A stretch of DNA of 64,000 nucleotides, taken from the NCBI RefSeq assembly GCF_000716435.1, contig NZ_JNWO01000033.1, positions 19,912-83,911 on the forward strand, in the 5' to 3' direction. Position 1 is the stretch's first letter. Every line of letters begins with the position of its first letter. Position numbers and translations under genes: made by a program. Shown here piece by piece: positions 25,906-34,097 of the stretch. The notes under the pieces are model-generated. The model was not told where the DNA came from, did not search any database, and saw only the letters and a program-made list of their open reading frames with translations. Source of the DNA: Streptomyces xylophagus (GTDB lineage: Bacteria; Actinomycetota; Actinomycetes; Streptomycetales; Streptomycetaceae).

Positions 25906-26895
25906 ATGCTCGAAGACCACTCGCCCGCAGTGTCCGCAGCCGCTCCGTGGCCGGCCGCGTATCCCCAGGGATACGCGGTCGTCGACGTGGAGACCACCGG
26001 TCTTGCCCGGGACGACCGGATAATCTCCGCGGCCGTCTACCGTCTGGACGCGCTCGGCGAGGTCGAGGACCACTGGTACACGATGGTCAACCCGGAGCGC
26101 GATCCCGGCCCTGTGTGGATCCACGGTCTGACGAGCGACGTACTGGAGGGCGCGCCCCTCTTCAAGGACATCGCCGAGGAGTTCGCGACCCGCCTGGAGG
26201 GCCGGGTGCTGGTCGCGCACAACGCGGTCTTCGACTGGCAGATGATCGCGCGGGAGTACGCGCGCGTGGAGATCGAGCCGCCGGTCCGTCAGCGGCTGTG
26301 CACCATCGCGCTCTCCAAGGAGCTGGCCCTGCCGCTGCCCAACCACAAGCTGGAGTCCCTGGCGGCGCACTTCGGCGTCGTCCAGCAGCGCGCGCACCAC
26401 GCGCTGGACGACGCGCGCGTGCTCGCGGAGGCGTTCCGGCCGAGCCTGCGCGCGGCGGCCCAGGGAGGCGTACGGCTGCCGCTGCACGAGTGCCGGCCGC
26501 TGACCGAGTGGACGGCCGACCGGCCCACGCCCCGGATCGGGCACCAGGGGGGCGGCTACAGCGGCTACGGGGCGGGGAGTTGGCGTCCCGCGCGCAAGCG
26601 GCCCGCGTGCCCGTATCCCAACCCGGGGCGGTTCGAGGACGGCAAGCCGCTCAAGCAGGGGATGCGGATCGCGTTCTCCGGGGACACGTCCATCGAGCGC
26701 GAGCTGCTGGAGGACCGGGCCGTGGAGGCCGGGCTGCATGTCGCGACGAGCCTGTCCCGGCTGACCAGCCTGCTCGTCACGAACGACCCGGACTCGGGCA
26801 CCTCGAAGGTGGTCAAGGCGCGGCAGTTCGGCACGCCGGTGGTGGACGAGGCGGCGTTCGGGCAACTGCTCCGGGATGTCGAGCAGGCGGACTGA
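25906..26895 (+). CDS. DEDDh 3'-5' exonuclease with C-terminal BRCT domain
   Basis: A 329-residue protein. Residues 22-190 form a DnaQ-like DEDDh exonuclease: VDVETTG (Asp27, Glu29), NAVFDW and HHALDDAR with the catalytic His and Asp. Residues about 245-325 form a BRCT domain (GMRIAFSGDTSIERELLEDRA..SLLVTND). It probably trims DNA ends during repair. The ATG at 25906 is preferred over the GTG at 25900, because the -10 hexamer of the damage-type promoter ends at 25897, too close to the GTG. Divergent from the acetoacetate-decarboxylase operon. Confidence 0.88.
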   Translation: MLEDHSPAVSAAAPWPAAYPQGYAVVDVETTGLARDDRIISAAVYRLDALGEVEDHWYTMVNPERDPGPVWIHGLTSDVLEGAPLFKDIAEEFATRLEGRVLVAHNAVFDWQMIAREYARVEIEPPVRQRLCTIALSKELALPLPNHKLESLAAHFGVVQQRAHHALDDARVLAEAFRPSLRAAAQGGVRLPLHECRPLTEWTADRPTPRIGHQGGGYSGYGAGSWRPARKRPACPYPNPGRFEDGKPLKQGMRIAFSGDTSIERELLEDRAVEAGLHVATSLSRLTSLLVTNDPDSGTSKVVKARQFGTPVVDEAAFGQLLRDVEQAD

Positions 26896-26974
26896 CCGTG
26901 CGGACGGGTGATTGGGGCGCGACTCGCCCCGCGCCCGCTCGCCCGTGCCGGGTGGACGGCTCACCCTGTGGCGC

Positions 26975-27208
26975 ATGGCGAGATGTGAAGTGTGCGGCAA
27001 TGACTACGGCATGAGCTTCGAGGTGCACGCGCAGGGCGCGGTGCACGTCTTCGACTGCTTCTCCTGCGCGATCCACCGGATGGCCCCGATCTGCGAGCAC
27101 TGCCGGGTGCAGATCATCGGCCAGGGCGTGGAGGTCGAGGGTCGCTGGTTCTGCGGCGGCCACTGCGCGCGGGCGGAGGGGAAGGTGGGGATCATCGACA
27201 AGGTGTGA
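26975..27208 (+). CDS. Small zinc-ribbon-like protein
   Basis: A 77-residue protein with four Cys pairs or knuckles: CEVC at the N-terminus, DCFSC, CEHC and CGGHC. They could bind two Zn ions. The start ATG at 26975 gives MARCEVCGNDYG. Upstream sequence lacks a good ribosome site. Related short Cys-rich proteins are widespread in actinobacteria and sometimes called prokaryotic metallothionein-like; the function is unknown. Confidence 0.75.
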   Translation: MARCEVCGNDYGMSFEVHAQGAVHVFDCFSCAIHRMAPICEHCRVQIIGQGVEVEGRWFCGGHCARAEGKVGIIDKV

Positions 27209-27280
27209 GCCGTCGGCCCGGAGGAACCCCTTCCGGTACCCCCCTCAATGCGCCCCGCGACCGAGTTGTACGGTCGTGGG

Positions 27281-28075
27281 GTGTACCGCTTCCTGATGTC
27301 CCGGCAGTGGGTGATCCTCGCGTTGATCACCCTCCTCCTGATCCCCACGATGATCAGGCTGGGCATCTGGCAGATGCACCGCTACGAGATGCGCAGCGCC
27401 CGGAACCAGTTGGTCGCGGACGCGCTGCACGCCAAGCCGGTCCCCGTGGAGACGATCAGCACCCCCGGGCACGCGGTCACCCGTACGGAGAAGTACCGCA
27501 CCGTCACCGCGACCGGCACCTTCGAGACCTCCAAAGAAGTCGTCGTCCGGCGCCGTACCAATGACGACGACGAGGTCGGCTTCCACGTCCTCACCCCGTT
27601 CGTGTTGACGGACGGCAAGGTGGTGTTGATCAACCGTGGATGGATCCCGGCGACCGGCGCGCAGACCGCCTTCCCGAAGATCCCCGCACCGCCGAGCGGC
27701 AAGACCACCATCACCGGACGCCTGATGGCCGACGAGACGACCGCGGCGAGCGGCATCAAGGACATCAAGGGCCTGCCCGACCGCCAGATCATGTTGATCA
27801 ACAGCGACGAACAGGCGAAGCGGCTCAACGCCCAGGTGCTGGGCGGCTATGTCGAACAGACCGCGCCGGAGCCGAAGGGCGACACGCCCGAGCAGATCTC
27901 CGACCCGGGCAAGGAAGACGCCCCGCTGAACTACGCGTACATGATCCAGTGGTGGCTGTTCGCCGCGGCCGTCCCGGTCGGCTATGTCGTGCTGGCCCGG
28001 CGCGAGGCCCGCGACCGCCGGGAGGCGGCGGCGAAGGAAGAGGAGACGGCGGAGGCCGAGCCCGCGACGGTGTGA
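27281..28075 (+). CDS. SURF1 family cytochrome oxidase biogenesis protein
   Basis: A 264-residue membrane protein with a transmembrane helix at each end and a large extracytoplasmic domain. The first helix region (RFLMSRQWVILALITLLLIP then RLGIWQMHR) and VVLINRGWIP are SURF1 hallmarks. SURF1 helps insert heme a into aa3-type cytochrome c oxidase. GTG at 27281 is chosen since family members begin at the YRFL segment; an ATG at 27248 would add 11 residues. The C-terminal tail is Glu/Ala-rich. Confidence 0.85.
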   Translation: MYRFLMSRQWVILALITLLLIPTMIRLGIWQMHRYEMRSARNQLVADALHAKPVPVETISTPGHAVTRTEKYRTVTATGTFETSKEVVVRRRTNDDDEVGFHVLTPFVLTDGKVVLINRGWIPATGAQTAFPKIPAPPSGKTTITGRLMADETTAASGIKDIKGLPDRQIMLINSDEQAKRLNAQVLGGYVEQTAPEPKGDTPEQISDPGKEDAPLNYAYMIQWWLFAAAVPVGYVVLARREARDRREAAAKEEETAEAEPATV

Positions 28076-28146
28076 CCTGCCCCTCGCTTCACCCGCCCGG
28101 CCCCGAACCTTGATTGCCCCACCGGTAGTCAGGGAACCCGCACCCC

Positions 28147-29934
28147 GTGCACCCACGTATCGAGGACTACGCCCTCATCGGCGACGAACAGACCGCTGCC
28201 CTGGTCGGCATGGACGGCTCGGTCGACTGGCTGTGTCTGCCCCGCTTCGACTCGGCCGCCTGCTTCGCCAGACTGCTCGGCGACCAGGACAACGGCCACT
28301 GGCGTATCGCCCCCAAGGGCGCGGACCGCTGCACCCGCCGCGCCTACCGCCCCGACACGCTGGTCCTGGACACGGAGTGGGAGACCGACGAGGGCACGGT
28401 ACGCGTCACCGACCTGATGCCCCAGCGCCACCGCGCCCCCGACGTCGTACGCATCGTGGAAGGCCTCAGCGGCAAGGTCACCGTCCACAGCAGGCTCCGT
28501 CTCCGCTTCGACTACGGCTCGGTCGTGCCGTGGATGCGCAGGTCCGACGGACACCGGGTGGCCGTGGCCGGACCCGATTCGGTGTGGCTGCGCAGCGAAC
28601 CCGAGGTGCGCACCTGGGGCGAGGACTTCAGCACCCTCTCGGAGTTCACTGTCGAGGCCGGTGAGAAGGTCGCCTTCGTCCTCACCTGGCACCCCTCGCA
28701 CGAGGCGCGCCCGCCGCTCGTCGACCCGTACGAGTCGCTGCGCGGCAGTGTCACGGACTGGCAGCGCTGGGCGGCCCGCTGCCGGTACGACGGCCCGTAC
28801 CGGGACGCGGTCGTACGCTCTCTGATCACCCTCAAGGCGCTCACCTACCGCCCGACCGGCGGCATCGTCGCCGCGGCCACCACCTCGCTGCCCGAGGAGA
28901 TGGGCGGCGTCCGCAACTGGGACTACCGCTACTGCTGGCTGCGCGACTCCACCCTCACCCTGGGCGCCCTGGTCTCCGCGGGCTACCTCAAGGAGGCCGA
29001 GGCCTGGCGCGACTGGCTGCTGCGCGCGGTCGCCGGCGATCCGGCGGACCTGCAGATCATGTACGGCGTGGCGGGCGAGCGACGGCTGCCCGAGTTCGAA
29101 CTGCCGCACCTGTCCGGCTTCGGCGGTTCGGCCCCCGTACGGATCGGCAACGGCGCCGTCAACCAGCTCCAACTGGACGTCTACGGCGAGGTCATGGACT
29201 CCCTGTGGCTGGCCCGGCGCGCGGGCCTGTCACCCAAGCCGCACATGTGGTCCCTCCAGAGCATCCTCCTGGAGTGGCTGCGTTCGCAGTGGCGGCAGCC
29301 GGACGAGGGTCTGTGGGAGGTGCGCGGCGGACGCCGGCACTTCGTGCACTCCAAGGTCATGGTGTGGGTGGCCGCCGACCGCGCGGTACGCACTTTGGAG
29401 GAGTACGGCGACCTGCCCGGCGACCTGACGGGCTGGCGCGAACTGCGCGACGAGGTGCACCGGGACGTGTGCGAGAACGGCTACGACCCGGTGCGCAACA
29501 CGTTCACGCAGTACTACGGCTCGCAGGAACTCGACGCCGCCCTGCTGCTCATCCCCCACTTCGGCTTCCTGCCGCCCGACGATCCCCGGGTGATCGGCAC
29601 GGTAGACGCGGTCCAGGAGGCACTCGGCCACGACGGTTTCGTACGCCGCTACGACACCGCCGCCGACACCGTCGTCGACGGGCTGCCGGGTGACGAGGGA
29701 GCCTTCCTGGCGTGCTCGTTCTGGCTCGTGGACGCCCTGCATCTGACGGGCCGCACGAAGGAGGCCAAGGTGCTGTTCGAGCGTCTGGTGGGGCTCGCGA
29801 ACGACGTGGGGCTGCTCGCGGAGGAGTACGACCCGGTGGCCGGCCGTCAGCTGGGCAACTTCCCGCAGGCGTTCAGCCACATCGGGCTGGTGAACAGCGC
29901 CCTCGCCCTGTTCGGGAACGAGGAGGCAGGATAG
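28147..29934 (+). CDS. Glycoside hydrolase family 15 protein (glucoamylase/trehalase type)
   Basis: A 595-residue cytosolic protein with an N-terminal beta domain starting RIEDYALIGDEQTAALVG and an (alpha/alpha)6 barrel. The barrel has the GH15 signature NWDYRYCWLRDSTLTLGAL near residue 258 and the second catalytic Glu region AEEYDPVAGRQLGNFPQ at the end. Actinobacterial members act as acid trehalases or glucan hydrolases. The GTG start at 28147 gives the conserved N-terminus. It ends 5 nt before the SDR gene, so both are likely one transcript. Confidence 0.92.
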   Translation: MHPRIEDYALIGDEQTAALVGMDGSVDWLCLPRFDSAACFARLLGDQDNGHWRIAPKGADRCTRRAYRPDTLVLDTEWETDEGTVRVTDLMPQRHRAPDVVRIVEGLSGKVTVHSRLRLRFDYGSVVPWMRRSDGHRVAVAGPDSVWLRSEPEVRTWGEDFSTLSEFTVEAGEKVAFVLTWHPSHEARPPLVDPYESLRGSVTDWQRWAARCRYDGPYRDAVVRSLITLKALTYRPTGGIVAAATTSLPEEMGGVRNWDYRYCWLRDSTLTLGALVSAGYLKEAEAWRDWLLRAVAGDPADLQIMYGVAGERRLPEFELPHLSGFGGSAPVRIGNGAVNQLQLDVYGEVMDSLWLARRAGLSPKPHMWSLQSILLEWLRSQWRQPDEGLWEVRGGRRHFVHSKVMVWVAADRAVRTLEEYGDLPGDLTGWRELRDEVHRDVCENGYDPVRNTFTQYYGSQELDAALLLIPHFGFLPPDDPRVIGTVDAVQEALGHDGFVRRYDTAADTVVDGLPGDEGAFLACSFWLVDALHLTGRTKEAKVLFERLVGLANDVGLLAEEYDPVAGRQLGNFPQAFSHIGLVNSALALFGNEEAG

Positions 29935-29939
29935 GGGAC

Positions 29940-30695
29940 ATGGATCTTGGACTGAAGGACCGCGTGTACGTCGTCACCGGGGCCACCCGCGGGCTGGGCA
30001 ACGCCTCCGCGCGCGAGCTGGTGGCCGACGGCGCGAAGGTGGTCGTCACCGGGCGGGACGAGAAGCGGGCCGCCGACGCGGCGGCCGAACTGGGGCCGAA
30101 CGCGATCGGCGTGGCCGTCGACAACGCCGACGCGGACGCGCCGACCCGGCTGATCGCCGCCGCGCGTGACCACTTCGGGCGCTTCGACGGCATCCTCGTG
30201 AGCGTCGGCGGGCCGCCGCCCGGGTTCGTCGCCGACAGCACCGACGAGCAGTGGCAGGCGTCGTTCGAGTCGGTGTTCCTCGGCGCGGTACGGCTCGCCC
30301 GTGCGGCGGCCGCGGAATTGGAGGCGGGCGGCGTCATTGGGTTCGTGCTGTCCGGGTCGGTGCACGAGCCGATCCCCGGGCTGACGATCTCGAACGCGCT
30401 GCGGCCCGGTCTTGCCGGTTTCGCCAAGTCCCTCGCGGACGAGCTGGGGCCGCGCGGCATCCGTGTCGTGGGGCTGCTGCCGGCCCGCATCGACACGGAT
30501 CGCGTGCGCGAGCTGGACGGGATGTCCGCGGACCCGGAGGCCACCCGGAGGGCCAACGAGACGCGGATTCCGCTGCGGCGGTACGGAACTTCTGACGAGT
30601 TCGGGCGGGTGGCGGCGTTTCTGCTGTCGCCGGCCGCGTCCTATCTGACGGGGATCATGGTGCCTGTTGACGGTGGCATGCGGCATGGGTTCTGA
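29940..30695 (+). CDS. Atypical SDR family protein lacking the Tyr-Lys pair
   Basis: A 251-residue SDR-fold protein. The cofactor motif TGATRGLG and the C-terminal TGIMVPVDGGMRHGF are normal, and a Ser is present in SGSVHEPIPG. Aligned with FabG at GFAxSLAxE, however, the catalytic YxxxK is SNALR: Tyr is Ser and Lys is Arg. It either uses another mechanism or has lost reductase activity. The ATG at 29940 follows AGGATAGGGGAC, 5 nt after the GH15 stop. Confidence 0.85.
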   Translation: MDLGLKDRVYVVTGATRGLGNASARELVADGAKVVVTGRDEKRAADAAAELGPNAIGVAVDNADADAPTRLIAAARDHFGRFDGILVSVGGPPPGFVADSTDEQWQASFESVFLGAVRLARAAAAELEAGGVIGFVLSGSVHEPIPGLTISNALRPGLAGFAKSLADELGPRGIRVVGLLPARIDTDRVRELDGMSADPEATRRANETRIPLRRYGTSDEFGRVAAFLLSPAASYLTGIMVPVDGGMRHGF

Positions 30696-30702
30696 GGTCG
30701 TA

Positions 30703-30797
30703 TGGCTGCGGGCCGCCTGTGGCTGGTCGCGCCCACGCGGCGGAGCCGCACATCAGACACAGCCCTGCGCCCCTGGGGAGTTGCGCCTCAGCGTGCT
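30703..30797. repeat. Streptomyces intergenic repeat, longer copy
   Basis: The gap between the convergent SDR and AmaP genes is filled by CTGTGGCTGGTCGCGCCC, ACGCGGCGGAGCCGC, CACAGCCCTGCGCCCCT and GAGTTGCGCCTC. The first and third blocks match the copy at 8985-9057. The inner part ACGCGGCGGAGCCGCA can fold back. It probably works as a two-way terminator. Confidence 0.6.
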
Positions 30798-31385
30798 TTA
30801 ACTCACCCTCTCCGCGCGGTGCTTGACGCCCTTCAGGCGGACCTCTGTCGGCAGTGCGTCCAGGCCCGCCGAATCGCGGGCGTGGCTGAGGGCGTTGGCC
30901 GTCAGGTGGTCGAGGGCCGCTCCGGGGTCCACGTGGGGTTCCAGGTGGAGCTCGACGCGGGCCTCGGGTGCCGTGCGGGTGCCGGCGAGCCGCACGTGCG
31001 CGTGGGCCACGCCGTCGAGGTCGCCCGCGTCGGTGGCGAGGACGCTCTCCAGGGCGCGGCCCCGCAGCAGCGCGCCCTCGCCGTCGCCGGTGCGGACAGC
31101 GACCTCGGTGAGCCGACGGCGTCGTAGAACCGCGACGAGCCACCACAGGGTGAGCAGGACGAGGACGGCGAGCGCGGCGAGGACCGTCGGCCACCACCAG
31201 CCGTCGCCCCGCCAGCGAATCCGCCGGGCGTCGCTCAGCAGGACGTCGTGACGGCCGTCGTAGATCCACCAGGAGGGTGGCTTCACGCCGAGTCCGACGG
31301 CCAGCACGGAGCCGCCGAGGACGACCAGGACCAGGCCCACGACACCGATCACCACGCGGTTGACGATCCTGAGCACCGACCTCAC
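30798..31385 (-). CDS. amaP: Alkaline shock response membrane anchor protein AmaP
   Basis: A 195-residue protein with two transmembrane helices (about residues 12-32 and 64-85) around a short loop with WWIYDGRHD, then a cytosolic domain (RTGDGEGALLRGRALESVLA). This is the AmaP layout: a membrane anchor that holds Asp23 at the envelope in Gram-positives. The GTG at 31385 overlaps the stop of the DUF6286 gene. Last gene of the five-gene Asp23 operon. Confidence 0.85.
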   Translation of the reverse strand: MRSVLRIVNRVVIGVVGLVLVVLGGSVLAVGLGVKPPSWWIYDGRHDVLLSDARRIRWRGDGWWWPTVLAALAVLVLLTLWWLVAVLRRRRLTEVAVRTGDGEGALLRGRALESVLATDAGDLDGVAHAHVRLAGTRTAPEARVELHLEPHVDPGAALDHLTANALSHARDSAGLDALPTEVRLKGVKHRAERVS

Positions 31386-32059
31386 CCCTTCCGTCCGGAA
31401 CGGCCGACGTGCACCGTCAGCGCGGGCGGCCGGGCCAGCCCGAGCCCGGTGATCGCGTCGCTGAGCACGGCGTCCAAGTCGGCCCGCACGTCGTCGAGTT
31501 CACGGAAATGGGACACCGCGCGGACATCGGCCTTGCTCCGGCTCGTCCGTACCCGTACCGACTGCACGCCCGAGACCTCCATGGCCCGGTCGCGCAGCAC
31601 CATCGCGGCGGCGGCGCGTTGCAGGCCGGCCCGGATGTCGGCGTGGGTACGGCGCATGGGCAGCACCTGGCGCAGGCCGGGCGTGACCGCGAGCACGATC
31701 AGCCAGAGGCCGAGGGCGGCGGCGACACCGGCGCCGACGAGGACCCAGGTGTCGTCCAGGGGCCGCTCGGCGAGCTGCCGGGCCAGTTCCCGGCGCCAGT
31801 GCGCGGCGGGCCGTTCGGCGCGCACCGCGGTGACGTCGTAGAGCAGGGCGCCCGCGCCGACGAGCAGCAGGACGGCGACGATGCCCGCGGGGACGCGGCG
31901 CGCCGACCAGAAGCGGCCGCCCTTGCCGTCCCCGTCATGGACGACGGGGACGGGATCGTAGTCCGACGCGGCCGGGTATCCGCCGTGTCCTGGATCGGTC
32001 TCCTTCTCGATCACCGGTAGTCGTTGGGTCGTGCCATCGGAGCCCTGGGACTCGCTCAT
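31382..32059 (-). CDS. DUF6286 domain-containing membrane protein
   Basis: A 225-residue protein with an acidic N-terminal 45 residues, two transmembrane helices (about 56-73 and 103-124) and a C-terminal domain resembling AmaP (RRTHADIRAGLQRAAAAMVL then VRTSRSKADVRAVSHF). It lies between Asp23 and AmaP genes with 4-nt overlaps at both ends, so it probably belongs to the same envelope complex. Function unproven. Confidence 0.82.
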   Translation of the reverse strand: MSESQGSDGTTQRLPVIEKETDPGHGGYPAASDYDPVPVVHDGDGKGGRFWSARRVPAGIVAVLLLVGAGALLYDVTAVRAERPAAHWRRELARQLAERPLDDTWVLVGAGVAAALGLWLIVLAVTPGLRQVLPMRRTHADIRAGLQRAAAAMVLRDRAMEVSGVQSVRVRTSRSKADVRAVSHFRELDDVRADLDAVLSDAITGLGLARPPALTVHVGRSGRKG

Positions 32060-32445
32060 CGCGTCCTCCCCTGTGCCGCGCCGTGCGACCGTGCCGGATG
32101 CAGCCGTTCCACTTGGACGGCGACCTCGGGCACGTCCATGCCCACCAACGCGCGTACCCGCTGAACCACCTGTCGACGCACCTGAAAACAGCGGGCTCCG
32201 ATGTCGCAGGGATAGTCGAGTTCGAGGTGCACGCGCACGCGTGCGGTTTCGTGGTGGACGACGACGGTGGCGTGCGGCGGTGCGGCCTCCGGGGGCAGTG
32301 GTCCGAGCGCCTCACGCGCGGCCTGCGCGGCGATCTTCGCGACGACCCGGTCGGCGATCCGGGTGGCGCCCCGCTCGCCGGGCGCGACGACCGCCGAGGG
32401 TCTGCCGCGCTCGTCGACCGTGCCGCCGCCGCTCATGGACGTCAT
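32056..32445 (-). CDS. Asp23/Gls24 family envelope stress response protein (second copy)
   Basis: A 129-residue cytosolic protein of the Asp23/Gls24 (DUF322) family: RIADRVVAKIAAQAAREALG, then VRVHLELDYPCDIGARCFQV and a final amphipathic helix with VAVQVERLHPA. In staphylococci, Asp23 forms filaments at the membrane through AmaP. Stop and start overlap the flanking genes. It is more divergent than the 161-residue copy at the head of the operon, suggesting the two form a hetero-assembly. Confidence 0.85.
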   Translation of the reverse strand: MTSMSGGGTVDERGRPSAVVAPGERGATRIADRVVAKIAAQAAREALGPLPPEAAPPHATVVVHHETARVRVHLELDYPCDIGARCFQVRRQVVQRVRALVGMDVPEVAVQVERLHPARSHGAAQGRTR

Positions 32446-32627
32446 CGCCGCCGGTCGTCACGCGAACGGAAGAAGTCGCCGAGTTCCAGGTCCCCCTCCA
32501 GGAACCGGCCGACGACGAACCCGATGGCGCCCAGGGCCGCCACCAGCAGGAACGCACCGAACCCGCCGAAATACCCGGCGAAGCCCAGCGCCATTCCGGC
32601 GATCATGCCGACCACGGCCCTGCTCAT
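32442..32627 (-). CDS. Small membrane protein (DUF2273-like)
   Basis: A 61-residue protein with two hydrophobic segments (GMIAGMALGFAGYFGGFGAF and a second to residue 43) and a charged tail, FLEGDLELGDFFRSRDDRRR. Similar short proteins are encoded between asp23 and amaP in many Gram-positive operons. It overlaps the downstream Asp23 gene by 4 nt and follows the head gene by 55 nt. Probably part of the same envelope complex. Confidence 0.78.
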   Translation of the reverse strand: MSRAVVGMIAGMALGFAGYFGGFGAFLLVAALGAIGFVVGRFLEGDLELGDFFRSRDDRRR

Positions 32628-32682
32628 CCTGCGCTCCTCAGTTCATTCGTCGGCCCGCTCATTGACTCGTCCATCGGCTCGG

Positions 32683-33168
32683 TCACTGGAGTCGGGGTTC
32701 CGGTTCCTCGTCCTCTTCGTCCGGGAGCTTCACATCGCTCACCGCGATGTTGACCTCGACGACCTCGAGTCCGGTCATCCGCTCCACGGCCGCGATGACG
32801 TTCTCCCGTACGGCCCGGGCGACATCCGCGATCGACACCCCGTAGTCCACGACGATCTCCAGGTCGAGCGCGGTCTGCACCTCGCCGACCTCGGCCTTCA
32901 CACCCCGGGACACCGACTTCGTACCGCCGGGCACCCGGTCGCGCACGGCTCCGAAGGTGCGGGACAGCCCGCTGCCCATGGCGTGCACGCCCAGGACGTC
33001 CCGGGCGGCCAGCCCGGCGATCTTCTCCACGACCCCGTCGGCGATGGTGGTGCGCCCGCGGGACGCCGGGTCGCCTCCGCCACGTTTGATGGGGGTCTTG
33101 CGGGTCTGTACCGGCTCCCGCTCGCCGTCGGGGTCCTGCGTCCGGTTCCGCTCCGTCATGTCGGTCAT
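32683..33168 (-). CDS. Asp23/Gls24 family envelope stress response protein (first copy)
   Basis: A 161-residue family member with a charged N-terminal 40 residues, then TTIADGVVEKIAGLAARDVLGVHAMG cut by the family glycine, and EIVVDYGVSIADVARAVREN with VVEVNIAVSDVKLPDEEDEE. It is the canonical Asp23 core. The ATG at 33168 has AAAGGGA 9 nt upstream; a second in-frame ATG at 33159 is less likely. It heads the minus-strand operon. Confidence 0.88.
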   Translation of the reverse strand: MTDMTERNRTQDPDGEREPVQTRKTPIKRGGGDPASRGRTTIADGVVEKIAGLAARDVLGVHAMGSGLSRTFGAVRDRVPGGTKSVSRGVKAEVGEVQTALDLEIVVDYGVSIADVARAVRENVIAAVERMTGLEVVEVNIAVSDVKLPDEEDEEPEPRLQ

Positions 33169-33255
33169 CGCCGTACGTCCCTTTCGGTCGTCGTCCTTCG
33201 ACCACGGTAAGTGCGGTTGCATTCTCTCGCGCCGGGGATGCGGCAGGCTGGAGGA

Positions 33256-34065
33256 ATGACGGCGGACGCATGGACGCGAGCGGTACGGCATCAACTGCGG
33301 CTCGGCAGGCTGCTGCCCCTCGGCGACCGGCGCGACGGCGCGTGGATCGCCGAGCGGGCGGCCGAGACCGTACTGCGGGGCGTGGCGCAGCATGTACGGG
33401 GCGTGCGGCTGGGCGCGCTGCGCATCGCGCTCGCCGATCCGGAGGACGTGCACGAGCCCGCCGTACCGCCCCCGCCGGGCGCCCTGCCGCCCGGTCCGCT
33501 ACGGATCACGGCGGACTTCGCGGCGGTGGCGACCGAGCCCCTCCCGGCCACGGCGTCCCGCCTGCGCACGGCTCTGGCGACGGCCGCGGCGGAACGGCTC
33601 GGTCTGGAGCTGGCGGAGGTTGATCTACAAGTGACGGCCTTGCTGGACCATATGGACGACATGGATGACATGGATGACATGGATGACATGGACGGTGTCG
33701 ACCGTGTGGACGGTGCTGATCGCGCCGCCGCTGCCGACATTGACCACGTTGATGGCATTGATGATGTTGATGGCGTTGATCGTGTGGACGATGTTGATGG
33801 CAGCGGCGAGGTCCTGGTCGCCGCTGCCGCGCTCGCCGTCCCTGGTGTGACCCGGCTGACCGGCACGCTGGGCGGGCTCGGCCGGGCGGTGCACATGGAG
33901 AAGCAACGGGGCGAGGGCGCGCTGTCGGGCCTCCACGCGCGCGTGGAACTCGCGGTGCGCGCGGACCGCCGGGCCCTGGATGTGGCCCGGGAGGTCCGCG
34001 CGAGGGTCGGCGAGGTGCTGCCGGGTCACCCGACGGTGGCGGTGCTCATCACCAGGATCGGCTGA
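33256..34065 (+). CDS. Two-domain Asp23-like protein joined by an Asp-rich repeat
   Basis: A 269-residue protein with no characterised homologue that I recognise. Residues 1-129 (with GAWIAERAAETVLRGVAQHV and RITADFAAVATEPLPATASR) and residues 186-269 (VLVAAAALAVPGVTRLTG and ARVELAVRADRRALDVAREV) each resemble the helix-strand pattern of Asp23/Gls24 proteins. Between them residues 130-182 are 17 near-continuous x-Asp-x triplets. It is divergent from the Asp23 operon across an 87-bp gap, so it likely acts with that complex. The ATG sits directly behind GGAGGA, an unusually short spacing. Confidence 0.7.
   Translation: MTADAWTRAVRHQLRLGRLLPLGDRRDGAWIAERAAETVLRGVAQHVRGVRLGALRIALADPEDVHEPAVPPPPGALPPGPLRITADFAAVATEPLPATASRLRTALATAAAERLGLELAEVDLQVTALLDHMDDMDDMDDMDDMDGVDRVDGADRAAAADIDHVDGIDDVDGVDRVDDVDGSGEVLVAAAALAVPGVTRLTGTLGGLGRAVHMEKQRGEGALSGLHARVELAVRADRRALDVAREVRARVGEVLPGHPTVAVLITRIG
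33643..33801 (+). repeat. 9-bp microsatellite encoding x-Asp-x triplets
   Basis: Starting at residue 130 of the host protein, codons run LDH, four MDD, MDG, VDR, VDG, ADR, a short AAAAD break, then IDH, VDG, IDD, VDG, VDR, VDD, VDG. At DNA level the first part is four near-identical 9-bp units (atggatgac type). GAT and GTT codons are far commoner here than in neighbouring genes. Confidence 0.9.
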
Positions 34066-34094
34066 ACCATGACCGGCTGAACATGATCGGCTGA
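34056..34094 (+). repeat. Three tandem 14-15 bp units at a stop codon
   Basis: GATCGGCTGAACCAT, GACCGGCTGAACAT and GATCGGCTGA follow each other. The stop codon of the Asp-repeat gene is in the first unit, and each unit repeats an in-unit TGA. The array fills the gap to the convergent enoyl-CoA hydratase gene. Confidence 0.8.
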
Positions 34095-34097
34095 CGC

